Source: JBEIFW01 sp044370695 (GTDB lineage Bacteria > Actinomycetota > Acidimicrobiia > Acidimicrobiales > Ilumatobacteraceae). From it: a stretch of 37,298 bases of DNA. Under the pieces are notes generated by a model. The model saw only the letters and a list, made by a program, of their open reading frames with translations. It was not told where the DNA came from and did not search any database. A program made the translations under genes and the position numbers. The stretch is taken from the NCBI GenBank assembly GCA_044370695.1, contig JBILVB010000020.1, positions 1 through 37,298 on the forward strand. The letters are read 5' to 3'. Positions within the stretch are counted from its first letter, which is position 1. Each line of letters opens with the position of its first letter. Below, piece by piece: positions 15,064 to 23,935 of this stretch.

Positions 15064-16967
15064 CCGCTGCCGTCTCACCCGCCCGACGACCGGTGTCCGC
15101 CGAGGACCTGCTGCGCCTGCGCTGGCCACTCGAGCCGGCGCTACGGAGCGACGGCCGGGCGGTGGCTTACGTCGTGTCCGGGTTGGGCGAGGTGTCCGAT
15201 GCGCTCGTCTACGACGTAATCCTCGAGGAACTCGACGCGGACGGTGTTCCCGAGGGACCCTCCCGACGGTTGGAGGGTTGCCGGACGCCGAAGTGGTCTG
15301 CGGACGGTGCGGTGTTGGCGTGCGTACGTACGACGGGCGTACCGGGCGTGGTGGTCGTCGAGGCGTCCGGATGCACGACGCGCTTCGTCGGACCCGTCGT
15401 CGACTTCGACGTGTCGCCCGACGGCACCCACCTCGCAGTGATCAGCGCACCGGGGGTGGTGGCTGTCGTGGAGGTGGCGTCGGGGATTCGTGTCGAGCGA
15501 GCGGGCCCCGACGGCGCAACGATGGTGCGCTGGTCGCCGGACGGCACGGCCCTCGCTGTCGTCGGGGGTACGAGCGGGCTCGACGAGCGGCCTCTGGTGT
15601 CCACCATCACCCGGATCGAGCTCGACGGTCCGGGCACCCACGGGTGGCTGACCTGGGATGGACCGATCCGCAACGTCCAATGGGCTCCGGACGGCTCGGC
15701 GCTCGCCGTGGTCGGACACAACCGGGGGCCGGCCGGGTGGGAGCCCGAGGGCGTTTGGCTGTTGCCGACGGGATCCGGAGCTCCCTACGAGTTGACCGCC
15801 GGATGCGACCGTTGGTTTGGGCGCGCCGTGCGTGGCGATGACGAGCGGTCCCTTGGACGGGCTCCGCTGGAGTGGTCTTCCGATGGCGGGTCGGTGCTCA
15901 CCACCGTGGTGGACGGAGGCCGCAGTGGCCTCGTGCGCGTCGGCGCCGATGGCGCGCTGAGCGCCGTGGCCACCGGGGACCGCGCCATACTCGAGGTCAG
16001 CGTTGCGCGTTCGGGCGTTGCCGACGTACTTGCGTTCACCTGGTCCGACCCGGCGAACCCGGGTGAGCTTTCGCTGTCGTCGTGCGGCGTGGAGCGTCAG
16101 TTGACGCACGTGAACACGGCGTGGCTCGCCGAGGTCGCACTGGCACCGACAGTCGCTGTCTGGGCCCGTGCCGAGCCGGACGCCCCCTCCGTCGACGGCT
16201 GGCTCACTGCGGGACCGGGGACCGGGCGCCCGGCGCCGCTCGTGGTGCAGGTCCACGGCGGTCCGCACCACCCCGTGGGTTGGCGCTTCTCCTTCGATGC
16301 CCAACGGTTGGCCGCCCTCGGTCTCGCCGTGTTGCGCACCAACCCGCGCGGCAGCACCGGCCGGGGGCGCGCGTTCGCGCAAGCCGTTGCCGGAGACTGG
16401 GGTGGCCCGGACCTTCGTGACCTGCTCGCCGCTGCCGAGGTTGCCGCCGGTGAGCCGACCGTCGACGAGGACCGCGTGGCGATCGTCGGGGAGAGCTACG
16501 GCGGATTCATGGCGGCGTGGGCGGTGGCCACCACCGACCGCTTCGCTGCCGCGATCGCCGAGAACGCGATCAGCGACCCGCTCGCACTCGCGTCGGGGCC
16601 ACGGGGTCCCAACTTCTGGTGGATCGAGTTCGGTGCCTCGCCCCAAGAGGACAGCGAGCGTTACCGGGCGCGCTCGACGCTCGACTGCGCTGCGCGCATC
16701 GTGACGCCGCTGCTGCTCATACACGCCGAGGACGACGAGAACGTCCTGATCGAGCAGAGCGAGCGCCTCCATCGCCGACTCTCCTCGCTCGGTCGACCGG
16801 TGTGGTTCGAGCGGGTGCCTGGCGAGGGTCACATGGTCAACGTGTTCGGCCGGCCCTCGCGCCGCCTACGGCGCATCGCCGCGCTCGACGAGTTCTTGCT
16901 CGAGCATCTCCGCCCCGACGACGGCCCACTTCGTCCCGACGTCCAACCCGCAGGAGTCGACCAATGA
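15060..16967 (+). CDS. S9 family serine peptidase (acylaminoacyl-peptidase/POP-like)
   Basis: A 635-residue protein with an N-terminal beta-propeller (repeated SPDG/APDG blade motifs over about residues 20-380) and a C-terminal alpha/beta hydrolase domain. The triad is S479 in GESYGGFM, D559 in HAEDDENV and H591 in EGHMVN. The oxyanion-type motif VHGGPH precedes the nucleophile. The family cleaves short peptides or releases N-acylated residues, with the propeller restricting access. The GTG at 15060 overlaps the upstream TGA, and the 3' end overlaps the next ATG by four bases. No signal peptide is seen, so it acts on imported peptides in the cytoplasm, in keeping with the coupled Dpp-type importer. 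Confidence 0.92.
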   Translation: MTAAVSPARRPVSAEDLLRLRWPLEPALRSDGRAVAYVVSGLGEVSDALVYDVILEELDADGVPEGPSRRLEGCRTPKWSADGAVLACVRTTGVPGVVVVEASGCTTRFVGPVVDFDVSPDGTHLAVISAPGVVAVVEVASGIRVERAGPDGATMVRWSPDGTALAVVGGTSGLDERPLVSTITRIELDGPGTHGWLTWDGPIRNVQWAPDGSALAVVGHNRGPAGWEPEGVWLLPTGSGAPYELTAGCDRWFGRAVRGDDERSLGRAPLEWSSDGGSVLTTVVDGGRSGLVRVGADGALSAVATGDRAILEVSVARSGVADVLAFTWSDPANPGELSLSSCGVERQLTHVNTAWLAEVALAPTVAVWARAEPDAPSVDGWLTAGPGTGRPAPLVVQVHGGPHHPVGWRFSFDAQRLAALGLAVLRTNPRGSTGRGRAFAQAVAGDWGGPDLRDLLAAAEVAAGEPTVDEDRVAIVGESYGGFMAAWAVATTDRFAAAIAENAISDPLALASGPRGPNFWWIEFGASPQEDSERYRARSTLDCAARIVTPLLLIHAEDDENVLIEQSERLHRRLSSLGRPVWFERVPGEGHMVNVFGRPSRRLRRIAALDEFLLEHLRPDDGPLRPDVQPAGVDQ

Positions 16968-18109
16968 AGATCAACCATTTCGAGTGCTTCACCCTCAGTC
17001 ATCCGCTCGACCCGCGCACCGGCCCGTCCATTGCGTACGGCTCGAGTCACGCCTACGTCCTGGTCCGGCTCACGGCCGACGACGGGACCGTCGGATGGGG
17101 GGAGACCTACAACGTTCACGGGATGCATGCGACCGTCAGCGATCTGTGCTCGGGCCTGCTCGCCGAGCGGGGCTCGCTGCGAACGTTGCTGCGATGGGTC
17201 CGCATCGCCGGGGGCGGTCTTGCCGGTGGGGGCATGGCGTGCAGTTCGGTGTCCCTGGCGCTCGAGGACGTCTGGGCCCGGCAACAGGGTCTGTCGGTGG
17301 CTGCGGCCCTCGGCGGGCCGGTGCGCACCGACGTGCGGGCGTATGCCGCCAGCGGCGGCTACGTCGAGGGCCGCCACCCACGCGACACCTGGGCCGACGA
17401 GCTTGCCCGTGCGCTCGACCTCGGGTTCACCGCCATCAAGTGGCGCATCGGGCGCTACCCCATCGCGGAGGAGGCGAAGCTACTCGAGAAGCTGCGATCC
17501 GACACCCCGGCGGAGGTGTTGTTCATGGCGGACGGAAACGCGGGCTACACCTTCAAAGAGGCGGTGCGCATGGGAAGGATCCTCACCGACCTCGGGTTCT
17601 TCTGGTTCGAGGAGCCGATGGAGCAACGGGGTGCCTACGTGGGCTACGACCGCCTCGCTGCGGCGCTCGACATCGAACTCGCCGGGGGCGAGGCGATGGT
17701 GATGCCGTCCGAGGCACGCAACCTGTTCGAGCGCCGAGCCGTCGACATCGTGCAGCCCGACCCGGTCATCGCCGGAGGGGCGAGCGCCGTGCTGGCCATC
17801 GCCGAGATGGCGGCGTGCTACGGCATCCGTACGACTCCGCACACCTCGAACTCGGGGATCGGCATCTCGGCCGGACTCCAGGTGCTGGCATGTCTGCCTG
17901 ACGCAACCCGCTCGCCGGCGTCGCCCGAATCGTTGCTGGAGTTCGGCATCGACGACAGCCCGTGGCGGCGGTCGGTGCTCACGACCCCGCACGAGGTCGT
18001 CGGCGGTCGTGTGGCGATCCCCTCGGGTCCGGGATTCGGGGTCGAGGTGGACGAGGCCCATGTGCGGGCCGCGGCGATCGCCCACACCTCGAGCAGCGTG
18101 GCTCCATGA
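16964..18109 (+). CDS. Mandelate racemase/muconate lactonizing family enzyme (enolase superfamily)
   Basis: A 381-residue enolase-superfamily enzyme with capping and barrel domains. Active-site residues: K159 in IKWRIG (K-x-R), metal ligands D190 (MADGNAG), E216 (FEEP) and E243 (GGE), then D266 (QPDPV) and H293 (PHTSN). These positions parallel K164, D195, E221, E247, D270 and H297 of Pseudomonas mandelate racemase, so this is the Asp-His dyad subgroup (racemases, acid-sugar dehydratases) and not the K/K dipeptide-epimerase subgroup. It abstracts an alpha proton from a carboxylate; racemisation or dehydration cannot be distinguished here. Four-base overlaps join it to the S9 peptidase and to the ABC ATPase. 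Confidence 0.9.
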   Translation: MKINHFECFTLSHPLDPRTGPSIAYGSSHAYVLVRLTADDGTVGWGETYNVHGMHATVSDLCSGLLAERGSLRTLLRWVRIAGGGLAGGGMACSSVSLALEDVWARQQGLSVAAALGGPVRTDVRAYAASGGYVEGRHPRDTWADELARALDLGFTAIKWRIGRYPIAEEAKLLEKLRSDTPAEVLFMADGNAGYTFKEAVRMGRILTDLGFFWFEEPMEQRGAYVGYDRLAAALDIELAGGEAMVMPSEARNLFERRAVDIVQPDPVIAGGASAVLAIAEMAACYGIRTTPHTSNSGIGISAGLQVLACLPDATRSPASPESLLEFGIDDSPWRRSVLTTPHEVVGGRVAIPSGPGFGVEVDEAHVRAAAIAHTSSSVAP

Positions 18110-20196
18110 GAGAGCCAGCGACGCCGGACGTACCGTTGCTGCAGGTCGACGACTTGCGCGTCAGCTTCCGCACGGGCGACGGCGTGGTGCACGCGGCGAA
18201 CGGACTCAGCTTCGAACTCGCAGCCGGTCAGACCCTTGCCATCGTCGGGGAGTCGGGCGCCGGCAAGTCCGTCGCATCGCTCGCAGTGATGGGTCTCCTG
18301 CCGCCGTCGGCGACCGTGACCGGTTCGGTCCGCCTGCGAGGTCGCGAGCTGCTCGGACTACCCGACCGGTCGATGCGACGGATCCGGGGCAAGGACATCG
18401 CAATGGTGTTCCAGGACGCGATGACGTCCCTCGACCCCGTGTTCACCGTGGGAAACCAGATCATGGAGGCCCTGTTCGCGCACAACCCCGACCTGTCCCG
18501 CGCCGACGCCGAGCGGCGTGCCGTGGAATTGCTCGACACGGTGGGCGTGGCCGCTGCTGCCAAGCGCGTACACAGCTTTCCCCACGAAATGTCGGGCGGC
18601 ATGCGCCAGCGAGCCATGATTGCCATCGCCATCGCCAACAAGCCCAGCGTCCTGATCGCCGACGAGCCGACCACGGCCCTCGACGTGACGATCCAGGCCC
18701 AGGTGATGGATGCTTTCCTGGCCGCACAGGAGGCCACGGGGGCTGCGATCCTCTTGATCACGCACGACCTCGGGCTCGTGGCGAACTACGCGGATCGGGT
18801 GCAGGTGATGTACGGCGGGTACGTCATGGAGACGGGCCGCACCGAGGAGCTGTTTGCCGCCCCACGCAATCCGTATACCGTCGGCCTGCTGCACTCGATC
18901 CCGCGCGCCGATCGTCGTGACGCCATGCTCCACCTGATCCGCGGTGTTCCACCGTCGTCGGGCAGCCTGCCGCGCGGATGTCCGTTCGCCCCTCGCTGCG
19001 ATCACGCCGTCGCCCAATGCAGGCGCGAGCTGCCGGCATTGCGGTCCATGGCCGACGGTCAGTCGAGCCGCTGTCACCTTGCCGAGTCGTTCCCGGCGAT
19101 CACCGCCCCTGACGCGGCGGCGGAACCGGCCGCTGCGTTGCCGCCCGCTCAGAACGATGTCTTGCTCGAGGTCGGGGAGCTCACCAAGGAGTTCTCCGCC
19201 CGACGCATCGGCTGGCGACGCGGCGGCGCGCCCGTCAAGGCGGTCAACGGTGTCAGCCTCACCCTCGGTCGCCGCGAGTCGCTCGGTGTCGTCGGTGAGA
19301 GTGGGAGCGGTAAGTCGACGTTGGCGCGCTGCATCCTGCGAATGATCGAGCCGACTTCCGGTGTGGTGACCTTTGAGGGACGTCGGCTCGGCGAGGCCGA
19401 CGCACGCGAGTTGCGCCGGTTGCGAAAGAACTTCCAGCTGGTGTTCCAGGATCCGTATGCCTCGCTGAACCCGCGAATGACGGTGCGCGAGCTGATCGGC
19501 GAACCGCTCGTCGTGCAGGGGTGGAAACCCGATGCGCGGCGAGCCCGGGTGGCGGAGCTCCTCGAGGCGGTCGGTCTCTCGCCGGAACACGCACAGCGGT
19601 ATCCGCACGAATTCTCGGGCGGTCAACGCCAGCGGATCGGCGTGGCTCGCTCGCTCGCACTCGGTCCGTCGCTGCTGGTGCTCGACGAACCCGTGTCGGC
19701 CCTCGACGTCTCCGTCCAGGCGCAGGTGCTCAACATGCTCGCCGACCTGCAGAAGGCGCTCGGGCTCTCGTACATCTACATCGCCCACGACCTGTCGGTC
19801 GTGCGGCACGTGGCCGACCGGATCGCGGTCATGTACCTCGGCAGGATCGTCGAGACCGGGCCCAACGACGAGGTGTTTTCCAACCCGGCGCACCCGTACA
19901 CCCAGGCGCTGCTGTCGGCCGTACCGCTGCCCGACCCGGTGGCAGCGCGTCGGCGCCAGCGCATCGTGTTGGAAGGTGACATACCGGATCCGTCCGCTCT
20001 CCCACCCGGTTGTGCGTTCCATACCCGCTGTCCGGTGGCGGTGCCGATCTGTGCCGAGGTGCGGCCGCCCGTGGTCGAGGTTGCACCGGGGCACACGACC
20101 GAGTGCCACGTGCCGCTTGTAAGGGGTGAACGTCTCGAGCACCGACTCCGGCTTCGCCCTGCACTCGCCGGCAAGGAACCGTTTACGCCCGTGTAA
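18106..20196 (+). CDS. Fused dipeptide/oligopeptide ABC transporter ATPase (DppD-DppF type)
   Basis: A 696-residue tandem ATPase. Domain 1 has Walker A GESGAGKS (48-55), signature MSGGMRQR, Walker B VLIADEP and H-loop ITHD. Domain 2 has Walker A GESGSGKST (about 396-404), signature FSGGQRQR, Walker B LLVLDEP and H-loop IAHD. Each domain ends with the cysteine-rich oligopeptide-transporter tail (GCPFAPRC...C...C and GCAFHTRC...C...C). Normally two separate proteins; the fusion fixes a heterodimer-like pair. The ATG overlaps the enolase-family stop by four bases. Together with the binding protein and permeases downstream it forms an importer for peptides or similar compounds. Confidence 0.95.
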   Translation: MREPATPDVPLLQVDDLRVSFRTGDGVVHAANGLSFELAAGQTLAIVGESGAGKSVASLAVMGLLPPSATVTGSVRLRGRELLGLPDRSMRRIRGKDIAMVFQDAMTSLDPVFTVGNQIMEALFAHNPDLSRADAERRAVELLDTVGVAAAAKRVHSFPHEMSGGMRQRAMIAIAIANKPSVLIADEPTTALDVTIQAQVMDAFLAAQEATGAAILLITHDLGLVANYADRVQVMYGGYVMETGRTEELFAAPRNPYTVGLLHSIPRADRRDAMLHLIRGVPPSSGSLPRGCPFAPRCDHAVAQCRRELPALRSMADGQSSRCHLAESFPAITAPDAAAEPAAALPPAQNDVLLEVGELTKEFSARRIGWRRGGAPVKAVNGVSLTLGRRESLGVVGESGSGKSTLARCILRMIEPTSGVVTFEGRRLGEADARELRRLRKNFQLVFQDPYASLNPRMTVRELIGEPLVVQGWKPDARRARVAELLEAVGLSPEHAQRYPHEFSGGQRQRIGVARSLALGPSLLVLDEPVSALDVSVQAQVLNMLADLQKALGLSYIYIAHDLSVVRHVADRIAVMYLGRIVETGPNDEVFSNPAHPYTQALLSAVPLPDPVAARRRQRIVLEGDIPDPSALPPGCAFHTRCPVAVPICAEVRPPVVEVAPGHTTECHVPLVRGERLEHRLRLRPALAGKEPFTPV

Positions 20197-20291
20197 TGGA
20201 CAATCATCTTTAACTATGTCTAACTTACGGACGCTCGTGCAGCACGTCGAGCGATGGGTTCTGAGATCCGAAGCGACGGAGGGGGAGTTCA
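20197..20291 (+). promoter_or_regulatory. AT-rich gap before binding-protein gene, possible internal promoter
   Basis: This 95-bp gap contains an A/T-rich island (20199-20227) with a dyad GACA (20199-20202) / TGTC (20217-20220) and the direct repeat TAACT at 20211 and 20221, ten bases apart. It may hold an internal promoter or processing site raising binding-protein expression, which is common for ABC importers. No clear terminator hairpin is seen. Confidence 0.3.
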
Positions 20292-21995
20292 GTGCGGAGA
20301 ACTAAGCAGTCGACGAAGGTGCTCGTCGCCTCGTTGGTTGCCGTGTCGATGGTCGTCGGTGCATGCAGCAGCGGCGACAGCACCGACACGGCGACGACGG
20401 TGAAAAGCGCCGAGAGCAGCGCCACGACGGTGGCCTCGTCGGGCGCCGCGACCACGGCCAAGCCGGGAACGCCGGTGCCGGAGACGCTCAACATCCAGGT
20501 GAGCGAGTTCGCCACCCTGAACCCGTTCAAGTCCAGCGGGGTCGGCCGCGGCACGGTGAACGCCGTCATGTACCTGCCGCTCGTGTACCTCGACGAGACG
20601 AACACCGTCGTCGGCGCGGCGGCCGAGTCGTTCAAGGTCAGTGCCGACGGTCTGACCACGACGTTCAAGCTCAAGCAGGGTCTCCAATGGAGCGACGGTG
20701 AGAAGTTCGACGCCGACGACGTCGTGTGGAGCCTCAAGAAGTACCTGACCGGATCGCTCAGCACGTGGGCAAGCCGACATTGCTGCGTCGTCGGTCAGGC
20801 TGACGGGACCTTCGGCGGTATCAAGAAGGTGGACGACTACACCGTCGACGTGACGCTCGAGAAGCTCGACCCGACCTGGTTGGTCGTGCTCGCAGCGCAG
20901 TCCTGGATCGTGTCGATGCTGCCGGAGCATGCGCTCAGCAAGTTCTCGGACACCGAACTCGGCACCACCAACTACTTCGAGACCAAGCCGCTGACGCTCG
21001 GGGCCTACAAGTTCGTCGAGTGGAAGAAGGACGAGTACGTCCTCTTCGAGCGCAACGAGAAATGGCCCAAGCAGCCGGCGTTCGCCAAGGTAAAGCTCAA
21101 GTTCCTGCAGAGCGACGTTGCTGCCGCTCAGCTCGAGACCGGTGAGCTCGCCGCGTCGAGCAGCGTGGCCCCAATCGACGCCAAGCGGCTCACCAGCAAG
21201 CCGAGCATTGCACTGGCCCAGTCCCCGGGTGTCTATCCCGAGGTGCTGCAGTTCGCTGTCGACAACCCGGCCCTGAAAGACCCGCGAATCCGTCAGGCGA
21301 TGATCTACGCACTCGACCTCGACGCGATCTGCAAGGAAGTCATGCTCGGCTACTGCGCCGTGCAGTGGAACCAGGTCCGCCTTCGGGCACCCAAGTGGGC
21401 CATACCCACGGAAGGTCTCGAGCCGTACAAGTACGACCCGGCCAAGGCGAAGAAGCTCCTCGCCGACGCCGGTTGGAAAGCAGACCAGAAGGTGACCATC
21501 ATCAATACCGGTGGGGCCGATCGGGTCCGTAGTACCGAGTCGCTGATCATCCAGGCGTCGTTCGCTGCGGTCGGAATCAAGGCCGAGATCTTGTCGACCG
21601 ACACGGCGACGCTGCTGAACTATGCGAAGGAACCCTCCCAGCGCGGAGCGTTCTTCATGTTCATCAACCGTGGCGCGCACTTCGCGGCCGACCCGAACCA
21701 GGTCTCGCCGTACACCCGGTGCTCGACGTTCTACCCGAAGGGTGCCAATCTGTCCTTCTACTGCGACCCCGAGTTGGATGCGCTGTGGGACAAGGGTCTG
21801 ACGTCGACCGACCCGGCAGTTCGCGGACCGATCTACCAGCAGGCGTTCAAGAAGATCAGCGCTAACCCGGACGTGGTCAACCTCTACTGGCCGGACGCGC
21901 TCCTCGTCTTCAACAAGTCGCTCAAGGGAATCAAGGGCCTCGGTCAGCCGGAATGGTTCACTTGGAACCTCGCCGACTGGAAGTGGGAGGGCTGA
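20292..21995 (+). CDS. Peptide-type ABC transporter substrate-binding lipoprotein (SBP_bac_5)
   Basis: A 567-residue extracellular binding protein. The N-terminus has a lipoprotein signal: basic start, hydrophobic core and lipobox VVGAC with C25 as the lipidated cysteine, then a Ser/Thr-rich linker to about residue 55. The mature part is of the DppA/OppA class (SBP_bac_5), with landmarks FATLNPFKSSGVGRG, FKLKQGLQWSDGEKFDADDVVWS and DPRIRQAMIYALD. The start is GTG at 20292 with AGGGGGAG just upstream. Family members bind di- and oligopeptides but also nickel, opines or glycosides, so the ligand is open. Confidence 0.95.
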   Translation: MRRTKQSTKVLVASLVAVSMVVGACSSGDSTDTATTVKSAESSATTVASSGAATTAKPGTPVPETLNIQVSEFATLNPFKSSGVGRGTVNAVMYLPLVYLDETNTVVGAAAESFKVSADGLTTTFKLKQGLQWSDGEKFDADDVVWSLKKYLTGSLSTWASRHCCVVGQADGTFGGIKKVDDYTVDVTLEKLDPTWLVVLAAQSWIVSMLPEHALSKFSDTELGTTNYFETKPLTLGAYKFVEWKKDEYVLFERNEKWPKQPAFAKVKLKFLQSDVAAAQLETGELAASSSVAPIDAKRLTSKPSIALAQSPGVYPEVLQFAVDNPALKDPRIRQAMIYALDLDAICKEVMLGYCAVQWNQVRLRAPKWAIPTEGLEPYKYDPAKAKKLLADAGWKADQKVTIINTGGADRVRSTESLIIQASFAAVGIKAEILSTDTATLLNYAKEPSQRGAFFMFINRGAHFAADPNQVSPYTRCSTFYPKGANLSFYCDPELDALWDKGLTSTDPAVRGPIYQQAFKKISANPDVVNLYWPDALLVFNKSLKGIKGLGQPEWFTWNLADWKWEG

Positions 21996-22055
21996 CAGCT
22001 CCCTGAAACCACGATCCCCACCACACTGGTTCTGATCCGGAAAGGTTGTCGGCAC

Positions 22056-23012
22056 GTGCTCGCCTACGTCCTGCGTCGCCTAGGAGCTGCGCTACCAGTG
22101 TTGGTGGGGATCATGTTGCTTGCTTTCGTCCTCGTGCAGTCGATGCCGGGCGATCCGTTGCGCATGCTGATCCCGCCCGAGAACCTTGCGGGCAACGAGC
22201 AATACGTCGAAACGCTCAGGAAGCGCTATGGCCTTGACGATTCGATCGTCATCCAGTTCTTCAACTGGGTGAAGGAGCTGTTCAAGGGCAACCTCGGTTA
22301 CTCGTTCCACACGGGCCAGCCGGTACGCGAGATGCTGGGTGAACGTGCCTGGCCGAGTCTGGTCCTCATGGGCGGGTCGATGCTGCTGGCCCTCGCAGTC
22401 GCAATTCCGGTGGGCCTGCGAGCGGCGCAGCGCCGCAACCGAGCCTTCGATCTTCTCGCCTCGGCGGTCGGGATGTCGGTGATCGCCATCCCGAGCTTCT
22501 TCACTGCGCTCCTGGCGATCTACGTCTTCGGCGTGAAGCTGCGTTGGCTACCGGCCGGCGGCATGGGGCGGGAGGGTTTCCTCGACTTCCTTCACCACGC
22601 AGTGTTGCCGATTGGGGTGCTTGGAGCGGCTCTCTTCGGTCCCTACATGCGCTACACCCGTCAGGCGGCGCTGGAGGTACTCAACGAGCCGTACATCACT
22701 GCCGCCCGGGCCCGGGCAGTGTCGCCGACCAAGGTCGTGTTCAAACACGTGTTGCGGAACGCTGCGATCCCCATCGCCACGGTGACGATCGTGCAGATCC
22801 CCTTACTGGTCGGCGGAGCCATCGTGATCGAGAAGATGTTCGCCTGGCCGGGCACGGGAGGAGTGGTGTTCAACGCGATCACGACTCGTGACTACCCGGT
22901 GATCATCGGGTTCACCCTCGTGGTGGCGGTGGTCGTCGTGATTTCTCAACTCGTCCTCGACCTCGTGATCGCCTGGCTCGATCCCCGGGTTCGCCTCGGA
23001 GGGGTCAAATGA
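22056..23012 (+). CDS. ABC transporter permease, DppB type
   Basis: A 318-residue inner-membrane permease with six expected transmembrane segments. The N-terminal YVLRRLGAALPVLVGIM and the periplasmic LGYSFHTGQPV stretch are typical of the DppB/OppB branch. The EAA loop that contacts the ATPase is NEPYITAARARAVSPTKV. The start is GTG at 22056, with AAAGG 11 nt upstream. It overlaps the second permease gene by four bases. Confidence 0.94.
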   Translation: MLAYVLRRLGAALPVLVGIMLLAFVLVQSMPGDPLRMLIPPENLAGNEQYVETLRKRYGLDDSIVIQFFNWVKELFKGNLGYSFHTGQPVREMLGERAWPSLVLMGGSMLLALAVAIPVGLRAAQRRNRAFDLLASAVGMSVIAIPSFFTALLAIYVFGVKLRWLPAGGMGREGFLDFLHHAVLPIGVLGAALFGPYMRYTRQAALEVLNEPYITAARARAVSPTKVVFKHVLRNAAIPIATVTIVQIPLLVGGAIVIEKMFAWPGTGGVVFNAITTRDYPVIIGFTLVVAVVVVISQLVLDLVIAWLDPRVRLGGVK

Positions 23013-23926
23013 GTGAGGACGGTCTCGATCCTCCCGGCGATCTCCCCGAGGAGGCCGAACCGGCCAAGCCGGGCCAGAGCCTGGCTCGGCTGGCCTGGCG
23101 TCGGTTCCGGCGCAACCGACTGGCCTTCGGTGGTCTCGTCTTCCTCGTGATCATCGTGCTGCTGTCGGCCTTCGCTCCATGGGTCGCCCGAACCGACCCT
23201 GTGTCGCTGAACCTGCGGGCGATCCTGCAGGCACCGTCGGGCGATCACTGGCTCGGTACGGATCAGGTGGGTCGTGACGTGCTCGCCCGAGTGTTGTACG
23301 GGGGGCGTATCTCGCTCGCCATCGGCGGAGCGGCGGCAGTTTCCACCGTCTTCGCCGGGATGATCCTTGGCCTCCTCGCTGGCTATCGCGGCGGTGTCAT
23401 CGACTGGATCATCATGCGAGCCGTCGAAGTGATTCTGTCGTTCCCGACACTCGTGCTGATCATCTTCTTCGTCACCCGATTCGGGCAGAACGCCCGCAGC
23501 ATCGTGCTCGTAGTCGTGTTGTTCCAATGGCCGTTGTCGTGCCGCCTGGTCCGGAACATGACCATGTCGATCCGCGAGGTCGATTTCGTCCAGAGTGCGA
23601 AAGGGTTCGGTGCGGGCGGCTTCCACACCACGGTCAAGCACATTCTGCCGGCCGCGATCGGTCCGTTGACGGTCGCCGGTACGCTGCTGGCCGCCACGTC
23701 GATCCTGCTCGAGTCGGCCCTGTCCTTCCTCGGTTTCGGCATCTCGCCGCCGACTGCGACCTGGGGTGGCATCCTGACCGAGGCCCAGTCGCTCACCGTC
23801 CTCGAACAAACCCCTTGGCTGTGGATCCCGCCCGGACTGCTCATCGCCCTCACGGTCCTGTCGATCAACTTCGTAGGGGATGGGTTGCGCGACGCCCTCG
23901 ACCCGAGGACCAGAGAATTCACCTGA
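23009..23926 (+). CDS. ABC transporter permease, DppC type
   Basis: A 305-residue permease of the DppC/OppC branch. It has a cytoplasmic N-terminal tail of about 30 residues, a first transmembrane segment at LAFGGLVFLVIIVLLSAF, the family motif HWLGTDQVGRDVLARVLYGGR, and the EAA loop REVDFVQSAKGFGAGGF. It pairs with the upstream permease; the ATG overlaps that gene's stop by four bases. Its stop lies only 9 bp from the end of the convergent oxidoreductase gene, leaving no room for a dedicated terminator. Confidence 0.94.
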   Translation: MSEDGLDPPGDLPEEAEPAKPGQSLARLAWRRFRRNRLAFGGLVFLVIIVLLSAFAPWVARTDPVSLNLRAILQAPSGDHWLGTDQVGRDVLARVLYGGRISLAIGGAAAVSTVFAGMILGLLAGYRGGVIDWIIMRAVEVILSFPTLVLIIFFVTRFGQNARSIVLVVVLFQWPLSCRLVRNMTMSIREVDFVQSAKGFGAGGFHTTVKHILPAAIGPLTVAGTLLAATSILLESALSFLGFGISPPTATWGGILTEAQSLTVLEQTPWLWIPPGLLIALTVLSINFVGDGLRDALDPRTREFT

Positions 23927-23935
23927 CGGCGGGCT

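Noticed and set aside
18358..20142. Long minus-strand frame opposite the fused ABC ATPase
   Set aside because: The plus strand encodes a complete tandem ATPase with all motifs, so the minus frame is a shadow.
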